Below are positions 24,452 through 35,300 of a stretch of 64,000 nt of DNA, one piece after another (the stretch's first letter is position 1; each line of letters begins with the position of its first letter). Source of the DNA: Maniola hyperantus. Lineage: Eukaryota; Arthropoda; Insecta; Lepidoptera; Nymphalidae. A program made the position numbers and the translations under genes. Below the pieces are notes generated by a model. The model had not been told where the DNA came from. It did not search any database and was given only the letters and a program-made list of their open reading frames with translations. The stretch is taken from the NCBI RefSeq assembly GCF_902806685.2, contig NC_048549.1:14153594-14217593 (forward strand). Direction: 5' to 3'.

Positions 24452-24804
24452 CTATGTGCACGCGTCGATGTTGTCCTGCTTGATGTACTGCTCGGGCTTC
24501 ATGTGGTGCTCGCGGTGCATGCGCTCCATGTGGCGCGCGATGTGCATCTTCTGCTTGGCGCGGTACACGCAGTAGGGGCACTGGAACTGCGGCTCCTTAC
24601 CGCACTCCCACTTCTGGTGGTTGCGGAGCGACGACTTGAGCTTGTAGACGCGGCCGCAGTCGGGGCACGTGAAGCTGGGCTCGCCGGGCGCGGGCGGCAG
24701 CGCTGGCGCCGCGCGCAGCCCCGTCACCAGCGGCAGCGCCAGCCGCGCCGACCACTGCTCCCACGACAGCCCGCCCAGCCGCGGGAACGCCGCCTCGTCG
24801 CCGC
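24452..24804 (-). CDS. lola: lola alternative terminal exon d (paired zinc fingers)
   Basis: Acceptor gtgggtgttgcag; entry completes Gly, then 116 residues to the stop; isoform about 365 aa. Finger 1 C2HC: CPDC ... NHQKWEC. Finger 2 C2H2: CPYC ... HMERMH, followed by a tail EHHMKPEQYIKQD. The exon is markedly GC-rich, in contrast to its AT-rich surroundings, which is typical of the lola finger exons here. Antisense open frames over it are composition shadows. Confidence 0.92.
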
Positions 24805-25525
24805 CTGCAACACCCACACCGTCACACTGCGCTCGCTGCACGCACACGCACGACATTCCCGTGAGGTTAACGACAGATACAAGCGCATATACGTGTTATA
24901 TACTTCATATACATAAAAACCTTACGTACTCAACCGAACACGAGTCGAATTACGCACGAGTTCAAATTCGCGCGAGGGTGAGGCAGCGCACACTACCCGA
25001 AACTACACAAATACAGCTACATACTATCCAGTACACGTTAAAATCGCGTTACGTACTAATGATTTTATTTTAAACTTATTCCGTGGTTTAACGACATCAA
25101 ATTAATCGTTGCGTAAATGTATCCGTTATCTACAATATAATATGTCGCGTCATATATAACCGAGTATGAATATGAACGGCGGTCGTATTTTGGCAGAGGG
25201 GGTAAGCCCGTCTTTTCCACTCCTGTTTGGTTGAGTACATAATGATAAAACATACATAGACATATATACATAAACTGAAGATAAACTACTGTGAGTGTCC
25301 ACCGAGTGCTGTGATGAAAAGCTTTGCAAAAGGAAAGTAAATAAAGAAACAAAAATAAAGAAATAATATAACGTTTATTTTGGAATGAATCTCAGTTCTA
25401 ACGGTTTAGGCAAGGTTTCCTTCAATACACACTCTCTGTTAGTGCTCACTCATCGAGCGAAACGTGTACAGAGGGACTTCACGGTTCTACTCTCGTGATA
25501 TGGGTTTTAGTCACTTTGTGCTACT

Positions 25526-25581
25526 CTAACAACTTTTGTTAATTAAATGTAGTCTCCCGACCCATGGGCTTTCTTGTCTAC
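25526..25581 (-). CDS. lola: Candidate short lola terminal exon without zinc fingers
   Basis: Acceptor aattaataatttcag, first two bases completing Gly in the required phase, then 17 codons (RQESPWVGRLHLINKSC) and TAG at 25526-25528. AATAAA on the - strand at about 25371-25376 would provide the 3' end. The isoform would be 266 aa with only the BTB part. The open stretch is short, so a chance match is quite possible. Confidence 0.35.
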
Positions 25582-27094
25582 CTGAAATTATTAATTATAT
25601 TAGTATGAACGAAAAGGAAAAGAAAACAATTAACATTGCACGAGTCGAAACAATTAAGCAGTGAAATGGCATGCGTTCATGCACTTGCACAAAAATAATT
25701 CAAAAGTAGCAAACTTACCTACTACCTAGTGACAACGGATAACAAAAGAGGACGAGGAATCGGGTGAGGAATGTTAGCAAATAAAAAAAAAGTCTAACAG
25801 GTATACTATATTTATATTTTATTAAAATTTTCTACCAAGTAAACCCCAATATATTCATATAAAAATCACACTAACTAAAATCCAATAACATTAACAAACA
25901 ATGTGGACTTCATAACATCCAAATTTTATTCTAACCGATACATTAGTACCATAGACCTTTAACTAGCATGATATGACGGACATTGCATTCGAAGGAATCA
26001 TCGCTGTACGGCGCACGCGCAGCTACGACATGAATTTATAACAAATAACACGTTATAAGTTACACCAACGTTAATAGACTAATACTGACTTTGGTCAAAT
26101 AGCTTTGTTATCCTAAGTTAACAACAAAAAAATATCAACAGTCAATATGCTTAACGAAACTCGAATATTGCGAATAAATATCAATTACTTAATATCTTTT
26201 TTTTAATAATTTTGAACACACTTTTTATCCCAGTAAACCGAAATACAAACCGTAATAAATATTTAATATTATCTACAGGTAACATTGTAGGCACATAATC
26301 GATGAGCTTTTACTTACTTACTTGCTAAATCGCCTCAAATCTTTGGGGTCCGTGTCACACATTCCCCCGCCTCGAGCCGAGGCCTCCCTACGCTAAGGAC
26401 GTCAGTCCGCAAACATTAACCTAATAAATAATAATACAACTATTAAATATAAAACTTTGGATCGTCTACTGATGGGAAGACAAGTGAATGGTCCCTGACA
26501 CAATGGTAAAATAATTTAAACATATAACAAGAAAAAGCAAAAACAAATTATACACTTTAAAGGTGGAGAATGTTAAATTTTACCCGTGATCAAAATTAAA
26601 CTACTGAAATAAATACAACATCAGTAACGGAAATAGAATATCTCTAAGTAATAATATCATTGCACTAAGTGGATTTGCTTTTGGAATCATTATATTCCGT
26701 GTGAGGAATGTTAGGGTACTAAAACTATACAAATTCGAGTTAATGGTACCTATCGTAAGAAACATGATTCAAAATTAAATTTTCGTTTCGAAAAATTATG
26801 ACTCAACTTCTGATGGAGAGGGAGACATGGTCGTCAAAAAAATAAATACCACTAGAAATGTTCTCCGGAACGAAATACTTCGGGTCAGTCTTAACTAACA
26901 CAATAAACTCTAAACAAAAATCAACAAATTAAATCTAACGCCGTTAGGGAATGTGCACATTAATATCTATTATCTTTAGTGTATATTAAAAAGTTAAACG
27001 TCTTTAACAAAAATAAAAATGTAAATATAAATAATATTATTGCAGTACCGATTTGGTTAGGTATCTACTTTGGTCTAATGTTTTCCTCCAAAGA
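25582..27094. other. lola interval: probable 3' UTR of exon c
   Basis: AT-rich, with no coding frame. A compact GC-rich patch at about 26340-26400 (containing ctcgagccgaggcctccc) stands out. No dispersed repeat family of this window was recognised here. Confidence 0.4.
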
Positions 27095-27699
27095 TTATAT
27101 GGAAGTTTTCTTGTTTCGCCTGACTTTGTTGCTGGCGTACATGTACCACTCGGTGTTGTGGTGCTTGCGGATGTGCACGCCCAGGTTGCCGCGCTGCTTG
27201 GCCTTGTACGAGCAGTAGGGGCACTGGTGCGACGGCGCCTTGCCCCCGCACTCCACGTTCTCGTGCCGCCGCAGGGTCGACTTCCAGCGGTAGCGCTTGC
27301 CGCAGTGCCGGCATTCGAACTGGCGGCTCGCGTCGTCCGAGCTGTTGCCGTGCTTGGAGTCGTACTCGCCCGAGCCGAGCGAGGGGCTGCTGGAGTAGGC
27401 GTTCTCGTAGTAGGCGTCGGACTCCTCCGGCAACACGATATCGTCCGTGTCGTCGTACTCGGCGTCCGACTCCTGCTCGTCGGGCTTGGCCGCCGCGACC
27501 GAGTTGTTGTTCTGCAGGAAGGCCTGCTGCAACAGATGTGCCTTAATGTTGTCGGGCAGCAGCGGCGCGCAGGCTAGCGGCTTGAGGATGTTGGTGACCT
27601 GGATGCAGGGCGGCACGAGCGCGGACAGCGACTGCGACTGGCGCTGCGCCGACAGCAGCGAGAGCAGCGCCGACGGCAGCTGCCCGTCCTTGTGGAGCT
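27095..27699 (-). CDS. lola: lola alternative terminal exon c (paired zinc fingers)
   Basis: Acceptor catgtgcgtttcag; entry completes Glu, then 200 residues; isoform about 449 aa, the longest here. The N-terminal part is a leucine-rich stretch, then an acidic/serine region (ESDAEYDDTDDIVLPEESDA), typical of an activation or interaction segment. Finger 1 C2HC: CRHC ... RHENVEC. Finger 2: CPYC ... HIRKHH, then a basic tail NKVRRNKKTS. Codon usage is strongly GC-biased. Confidence 0.92.
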
Positions 27700-28169
27700 C
27701 TGAAACGCACATGTTAACGGTATTGCAAATCATAACTCAAGCGCGCTACGTACCGAGGTACTTGTTAATACTACCAGAGGCTAAAATAAAATTAAGGAAC
27801 CAAAGAAATGCGTTATAATAATAATAAAAATATTAAAAAAATAAAATAATCTCTGTTAGAAAATCAATAAAAGGCGAAGCTTCTCTAAATTCATGCAGAC
27901 ATGCACAAACCGAATACGAGTCGTGGACTCATCTTCCCATAAAGAGACGGGGTCGGAGAAATCAAACAGCCGCTCACAGTACAATGTTTAATATCCAAAA
28001 TATATCGAATATCGATCCGTTCATTACATAAAATAAGTATACGAGGCTCTTATAAAACTTAAATATCTCAATACCATCTAAAAGGAAGATCGCGTGGCGC
28101 GGTTAAGGCACTAGTCGGAGTGTCGGCGTGGGGGCGTGGGGGCGTGGGGGCGTGGGGGCGTGGGGACGG
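27700..28169. other. Spacer after lola exon b, with a C-rich tandem repeat
   Basis: Mostly AT-rich 3' UTR or intron. From about 28120 to 28165 there are about five copies of a 9-base unit gcgtggggg (+ strand). In the lola transcript this is C-rich and lies within 50 bases after the exon b stop codon. Confidence 0.6.
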
Positions 28170-28693
28170 TCAGTTGAGCGCGGGCGGCGCGGGCGGCGTG
28201 CGCGGCGGCGCGTGCTCGGGGTGCTTCTTCTCGATGTGCTTCTTGAGCTCGTTGCGGCGGTGCTTGCTGTAGGAGCAGTGCGGGCACTTGTACTGCGGCT
28301 CGCGCCCGCACTCCAGCGTCACGTGGCGCACGAGGTTCTTGCGCGCGTTGTAGCAGCGCTGGCAGTTGGGGCAGCGGTAGCCCTTGTCGGTCTTGTACTG
28401 CGCGCACGGCAGCGAGGCGGGCCCGCGCGGGAAGATGTGGTAGCGCGGGTCCGCCTTGGGCGAGCGCCGCACCTCGGGCGGCGCGGGCGCGGCCGGCGCC
28501 TGCTGCTTGTTCTCCTTGGCGTCCTCGGCGGCGGGCGTCGCGTCCGTCGCGCCCACCACGCTGTTGACGCTGCTCGTGCTGTTGACGCTGGGCGTGCGCA
28601 CGTTCTTCAGTATCGCCAGCGTCGTCGCGAATGACTCCTCGCTCACCTTTTTACTCCTCGTCATGATACTGTGCCTCGGCGTTGACTTTCGAC
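28170..28693 (-). CDS. lola: lola alternative terminal exon b (paired zinc fingers)
   Basis: Acceptor tttttttatttcag; entry completes Gly, then 173 residues; isoform about 422 aa. The linker is rich in Ser/Thr/Ala with a patch VRRSPKADPRY. Finger 1 C2HC: CPNC ... RHVTLEC. Finger 2 C2H2: CPHC ... HIEKKH, then a proline-rich tail (APPRTPPAPPALN). Very high GC. Confidence 0.92.
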
Positions 28694-30202
28694 CTGAAAT
28701 AAAAAAAAAGATACAGTCCGTCTTTTGGTACGCGCGCGACGGTAGCTTTAAAACTAGAGTGCTATGTATTACCGTGAAGCCGATGCGCTCGACAAACAAT
28801 TAAGCCGGTGAAAAGAAAACAATGAGTAGCAAAATGAGTGTATTCAACCAAAAAACACTACAAAATAAAATAAAAACAAAAGAAACTAAAAAAATGTTAT
28901 GATTCTAAACTTGAACGATAATTAAAGTATAGAACAAAAGTGGCTACATGATAGTCAGCCACATCAACTATCAAAAACAAGAGACAAACTAGCTCAGCCA
29001 TAAAACTCAAGTATAAGTTCATGATAAACTTCAGTATATTTGACATTTTAAAAAGATCCTAACAATTCATGTTTTAATGGCTCATAACTCATAAAATATG
29101 TAATAGAAAAGTAAAAAAACGTAAATAATAAATATATATTATCTATAACTTTCTCCGATTTGTTGTTTTTGAACGACATGCAAGCCAAAAATAGAAAAAG
29201 TAACAACAAAGTAGCTTTAACATGATCTAAACTATAATAATGTCTTAGGTCCACTTGCAGATGGACATAAACTGATTTAGCTATATTTTATTTTAAAGTT
29301 TGTCATTTTTTAGCGAGCACATTATGCTCTTGCATTACATTTATGTGCAAGTCGGCCTGAAGTAATAAAATTATCAACCATCAAAAACAAAGGTAACTTA
29401 ATTGTGATTAAAAAGTTTGTCTGAGTACCTATATTTGATATTTTAAAAAAATATTTTCTAACAATTCATGTTTGAACTAACAAAATAGTAGAAAAAGTAT
29501 AAAAATTTACATAAAAATATCCAGATATGTTATCTTTAACTTTCACTGATTTGGTGTTTTCAAACGACATTGCAAGCCAAAAATAAAAAAGTAATACTAA
29601 AGTAGCTATATAACGTGATCTAATCATAACTTAGAAAAAAAGGTTTTCTAACAACTCATATTTTAACTAATAATATAATAAAAAGGTAAGAAAATGTAAA
29701 TAAAAAATATCTATGTTATCTTTAACTTTTACGGATTTGGTGTTTTTGAACGACAAGCAAGCCATAAACAAAAAAAAGTAATAACAAAGTGATCTAATCA
29801 TATTGAAAAAATGATTTTCTAACAATTCATGTTTTAACTAACAAAATAGTAGAAAAAGTAAAAAAATAAAAGTTATCTTTAGTTTTCTCTGATTTGCTAT
29901 TTTTGAACGACATGCAAGCCAAAATTAGAACAAAAGTAATAAACAAAGTAGGAACAACATTATCCTAAAGTAATAAAACTATCGACTATCAAAAACAAAA
30001 GTTATCAACAAACTAGCTCACAGCCATAGCTTAATTATGATTTAATGGCACTTATGTATGAGATCATTAATCAACTTGAGTATATTTGACACATCAATGT
30101 TAATTAAACACGTCTTAACAATTCATGTTTTAACTAACAAAATAGTAGAAAAAGTAAAAAAAAAAAATATCAAAAAAAGAAACTAATGTAATAAAAAAAT
30201 AT
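28694..30202. repeat. Degenerate repeat array in the 3' flank of lola exon a
   Basis: From about 29050 to 30180 a unit of roughly 150-300 bp recurs about five times with decay. Each copy carries the words taacaattcatgttttaac, aaaatagtagaaaaagta, gttatctttaacttt and gacatgcaagccaaaaat. It lies in the presumed 3' UTR of the exon a isoform. The 350 bp before it (28694-29050) show nothing notable. Confidence 0.65.
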
Positions 30203-30744
30203 CTATGCGTTATTTTCGCCTTTCTCCGTTTTCACGATGTGTTTTCGAATAACATGCATGGCCAAGGTCTTTTTCTGGGAGTATCTCTTTTCACATTCGC
30301 CGCAAGTGAACTGCGGCCCGGTGTTGCACTCATACTTTTCGTGCCTGAGTTTATTCCGTCTATACTTATACTTCCTCTCATTACATATCGAGCAAAGATA
30401 TTTCAGAACATCGTCGGACCATTTTCTACCCTTTTTCTCTTTTTTAAGATTGCTTCCCTTTTTAGATGGCTTTCTGCCCCTTTTCTTTTTCGGTTCGAGA
30501 ACCTCGACTTTAGGCTTAACGTCACGATCAAACGTGTCAGTTTTGGGTTCGACTTCATCGCTAATGTCGTCTTTGAGATCAGCCTTAGCTTCATCTTCAG
30601 GGGGTTTGCGGTACCCGCTGGTCGAGGGCATGTTCTCACCTGGACTCTGAACGTTAGCTTCGTGACTCCTTAGATAGCCGCGAGTTATCGGGAAGGGAGC
30701 TTTAATGTAACGCAGGATGCAAGTTAGATTTTTGGGTTGTTCTG
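30203..30744 (-). CDS. lola: lola alternative terminal exon a (paired zinc fingers)
   Basis: Acceptor cttttcaccttccag; entry completes Ala, then 179 residues; isoform about 428 aa. A long acidic/basic linker contains a lysine-arginine stretch (EPKKKRGRKPSKKGSN) that resembles an AT-hook/NLS (RGRKP). Finger 1 has an altered spacing: CSIC ... RHEKYEC. Finger 2: CGEC ... HVIRKH. Unlike exons b to d it is AT-rich, so it may be an older or differently constrained copy. It is the promoter-proximal finger exon. Confidence 0.88.
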
Positions 30745-31013
30745 CTGGAAGGTGAAAAGAATGAGAAGCGAGATTGAGGTAGAACAAGCATAAAAACATT
30801 AGTTGCACAGTTCGACAAGTTGAAAAATTGCATAAAAGTTATATTAAGAGTTCCATATTATTTGAGGCAAAGGTTTGCACAAAGCTTGTAATTTTATTTG
30901 TGTGAAAATGGCACATTAGTAGGATATGATAATGTTATGATCGTGCTGAAAATTGTAGGAATAGAAAAGGAGAAGGGATCGACTGGTCAGGAGAATTCTA
31001 TTTGTTTTTCGCA

Positions 31014-31144
31014 CTACCTCCATAGATCTGTATGGATAGTCTTCAATGTCGTCGAGCCTAACTCATCGTCAAATGAAATGCGCACCCAGGGGGAACATCG
31101 AAATGCCCCAAATGACAATAAACTCGGCCTAGTGAACATGCGTA
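31014..31144 (-). CDS. lola: Candidate lola terminal exon without zinc fingers (proximal)
   Basis: A strong acceptor (gttttttttgttcag) ends at 31145. Two bases then complete Val in the phase left by the common exons, followed by 42 codons to TAG at 31014-31016. The peptide reads like real protein, for example FGAFRCSPWVRISF and DDELGSTTLKTIHTDLW, and the DNA is more GC-balanced than its flanks. Isoform about 291 aa without fingers. The same acceptor in another phase also gives an open stretch of 28 codons, so frame assignment rests on the lola phase. Confidence 0.5.
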
Positions 31145-32390
31145 CTGAACAAAAAAAACTTAACTATAAAACATGAATTGCTAAGACATCTGCAGTGAAA
31201 TCACATGTGAATGCAAAATAAAGAGAAATAAATAATAAATAAATAAGCCACAGAACCAACAAACTACGACAAAAATTAATGTAACTTTGGTTTACCTTAG
31301 TTTGTTCGGGGGCGGTGCAGTTCACTCCGAAAATTCTTCTAAAACAAATTTGATTCGGTGAAGAAACACAATTGGCATAGAACACTACTCGCCGTAGCAT
31401 CAACGAAATACTATTGACAGTGATACGGTAACATATTCTGGCTTTCGATCGCTTCGGATTACGTTGCGTGTAGGGCAGGACAATGTAATAAAATATTTGC
31501 TATATTCTAATACATAAGTATAATAAATATTAAAAATACTTACCTATACAAATGTTCCACTCCATAAAGTTACTTTGTTAAAGATTGGTAAAGTTAGCAC
31601 TCGGAAGGGATACTACAAACTATCGCGTGATATATGATATCGCTAAGAAGCATGCAATGATTTACTATAGAAAACCCATATCACAAAGCGAAATACACAT
31701 TCAATCTAGTGGTTTTATGGTTTAGAATATAAACGAAAATTTATATACTTACCTTCAAAATTACCTCACCTTTGAAAAAGGCTACATTTTTGAAAAAAAC
31801 CTTAATACCTTCAAACCGTTACCTTTTACCTGACGTTCTGAAATATCCTAAAATGTATATAATATAGAGAAATATAAAATTGCAATAAGATTAGTAGTTT
31901 ATAATATTATTATTATTATAAGATAGTATTATGATTAATAGTTGAAGTTTCACATGTGAAAACACTAGCACTCTCGTATCCGCTGTTGTGGTATATAATA
32001 TTTTATATATATCAAGATAAAAATATAGATTATTTTAAAGCAATGACTGTTTTGTCTATTTTCAAATTATGGGAAGACATTGCGCATTTCATCCGTTCCT
32101 TTAAGTCTGGAGCAATCAACTTTTATTTTAATGATAGACAGACAAAAAAATGTTACGAATTTTTTTTTAAAGTTTTACACTAAAAGTTCATTGCCCCAAA
32201 AATAACCATCTCAGTCCCACGTGACATCTTGTATTGTATAGACATTATTATTATAATAAAAAAAATCATTAAACTAGTATTAAAAATTATTAAAGAAACA
32301 ATACAAGATGTTTTTAAGTATAATATATCACTGTTTCAGGCATGCGTGTCCTTGCCTGCAACAGCTCATCTATAATATACTCAAGCTTAC
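31145..32390. other. lola intron between common exon 4 and the terminal exons
   Basis: AT-rich. A small - strand frame at 31400-31297 starts MLRRVVFYANC and ends at a GT donor-like site, but I cannot attach it to a gene. Otherwise nothing recognisable. Confidence 0.4.
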
Positions 32391-35300
32391 CTTGAGACTC
32401 TCGAACACTGTCATTTGAATTCATTATTTCATCTTGAGATCTTTCCATGTGCCATTGGAAATCTGGAATTAAGGAGATGTATACAGACTACTTCATTTGT
32501 ACTTTTTTTTTCAGACTTAGATACTTTACTTGCTATCAAATATTTGTAGTCTGTGAACTGAATGGGAACTAATAAAAGTTACTATTCGGTTTATTTTGAG
32601 TTCTAGTTATGTAATTTTTTGAAACATCATGTTATTTTTGTGATGTTTATTTTACACACCTACAAATTTTAATCTCAAGTATTATTGGAAATTGGAATAT
32701 TCACTAAACTATTATTAAGTTGTAAAAATAAAGTGATCTACTAACGTAGTTTTTAAGCATTGCCTATACTAACAAAATATGGGTCTCTGTTGCCCTAATA
32801 AAGAAATTATTTATTATTATTATTATTAAACATGTATCTGCAGAGAGCACAAAACATGTATCTGCAGAGAGCACAAAACAAAACCTCAATATCAATAGTA
32901 GCTAAGGTGTCTTCCTCAATATAATTTACTTAAATTCATAATATAAAAGTATAATATGCTTGTGATTTCACATGCATTGGTTTCTTATTGTATAAGTTAG
33001 TATAAGTCCCGCAAATTGCTATTGCGCTGGAACCATGTCTCATTAACATCGAAATGATGTCATTTTGACGTTAACCGAAATAAAAATATACCATCAGCTC
33101 GTGCTGACGTCACTAAAATGGCGGCCACGCGCATTAGCAATTTGCGGGACCTACATTCAAAATTACAATATACACAGCTTCGCAACGATAGACTAATAAT
33201 AGTAATAAATAACCGGCTAAGTGTGAATCCAACTCGCGCACAGTAGATTCCGTACTACAGAAGAAGTAAAACGGTAAGAACCACTTTTGTTAACAAACAC
33301 AAAACTAACTTTGTTTGTAGAGGTTTATTGTTCATATGAAAAAACTATGATAGTTAGATATTAGAGCGTTAGTTTTATTTTGTCAGTAAAACATACATGT
33401 CTGTCAAAAAACCTACCGGGGACCTAGAATCATGAAATTTGGCAGGTAGGTAGGTCTTATAGCACAAGTAAAGTTACATCACACAAAAAAAATAATTATG
33501 CATAATAGTTTTTGATTTATCGTGCAAGATGTCGAAAAAATAGCCGAGTATGGAACCCTTGGTGCGCCCATCTGACTCGCACTTGGCCAGTTTTTCATTC
33601 AGTAATCATAGAATTCCCATGGGATTTCTAAAAACCTAAATCCATGCAGACAAAGTTGCAAGGTACCATCCAGATGTAAATATTTTTCTTAAATAACCCG
33701 AACTGCTACAGAATCTTGTCATAAAAGCCACAAGCTTAAGCTTACATGAATTGACTGAACGAAACTATTGTTACTAAAAAACCGGCCAAGTGCGAGTCAG
33801 GCTCGCGCAATGAGGGTTCCGTACTACAGTCGTATTTTTTAGAAATTTTGCAGGATAATTCAAAAACTATGATACATAAAAATAAATAAAAATCTGTTTT
33901 AGAATGCACCGGTGAAGGCCTTTCATATGATACCACACTTGATATAGTTATCTTACTTAGAAAATTGAAAATACTAATTATTAGTTCATGACCACAATTT
34001 AATTTTTTTTGTGTGATCTAACCCCAAATTCACGGTTTTCAGATTTTTCCCCAAATGTCAGCTATAAGATCTACCTACCTGCCAAATTTCATGATTCTAG
34101 GTCAACGGAAAGTACCCTGTAGGTTTCTTGACAGACAGACAACAAAGTGATATGATAATAAACAATAGTTTCGTTCAGTCAATTTATGTAAGCTTAAGCT
34201 TGTGGCTTTTATGACAAGATTCTCTAGCAGTTCGGAAAGCAGATTTTACTGCAAAGAACTTGTAATGTAAGCAATCGGAAATTAAAATTATGACAGTGCA
34301 TAATCAATATATTTTTGAAAATCTATTGTATATATGAAAAATTCTATTACAATGTAAAGGAAAATTATTTAAATGATAAGAAAGCTTGGGAATGAGTTGC
34401 TTAACCGCTTTGTTATAGTTCTAATAAGTTTAAGTGATCTTGTAAAGTGGTTATAATAAAAAGAATACCCGGCTGAGTTTGTTGCGGGCTCTTCTCGAAC
34501 CTAGGCGCGTTTGGAACCCTCGTAGCTTTAGTTTTTAAGTTCGCGTAAAAATTATCACCACTATATCATCTTACAAATGCAACAACTGACTTTGAAAAAG
34601 TGTAATTTATTATCTACCTATTTTGAAAAAACCATTTGATTCAATTTGATTTGAAAAAACCTGGAATACACAATATTTATATCACACACATAGCTGTCAC
34701 TGCAAAAGGTTGTATGGGAACGCCGCCAAATCTAAAACAGCAATACTTACTGCGTACAACATCATTGTGCGTGACGGACGGTTGCTCCTCAGCCTCCTCG
34801 TCCAGGGTCAGGTCCTCGACGCCGTCGCGGGACACCTCCTCCTTCATCGGCACTTCGTCTCCGTTGCCCTGGGTAGCGTCTGTGGCAGGTGTCGGCAGTA
34901 CGGCGGGCAGGTCTGTGGACGCGCGGCGCGCTTTCTTTCGACGCCGCGTCGGACTCATGGAGCCTTCGCGGCTGTCGATGCTACCGTCTCTGACCTGCGA
35001 ACGAAAAAACAATAACAGTTCATCATCATCAAACCAACCAACACCTGGTCTGAGAAGATGCCCACAACAGTAGGGTCTTGGACTGTAGTAATAAAATGAT
35101 GTGATTTTGTGTATAGCGGTAGTTTATGGCGCTAGAATTCATTATTAAAGAGAATAATTTAAAAAGAACATGATTTTTATTTTCTTTTGAAAAGTTCTTC
35201 GGCACACTATCCTGTAAAATATCGATAGACAGGCAACTTTGCGTCGATGTCCCAAACTTTGAAGTTGACCAAAGTTAGAGATGTATGCTCAAGATTGCCA

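Noticed and set aside
26340..26400. GC-rich patch considered as a lola finger exon
   Set aside because: Neither strand gives a finger, and the lola phase meets a stop at the second codon.
28128..28634. + strand frame of 168 codons opposite lola exon b
   Set aside because: GC-rich antisense shadow of the zinc-finger exon, with no motif.
29325..29366. Possible further lola terminal exon (acceptor attacttcag, 11 codons)
   Set aside because: The phase fits but the open stretch is too short and lies in a degenerate repeat array, so a chance match is likely.
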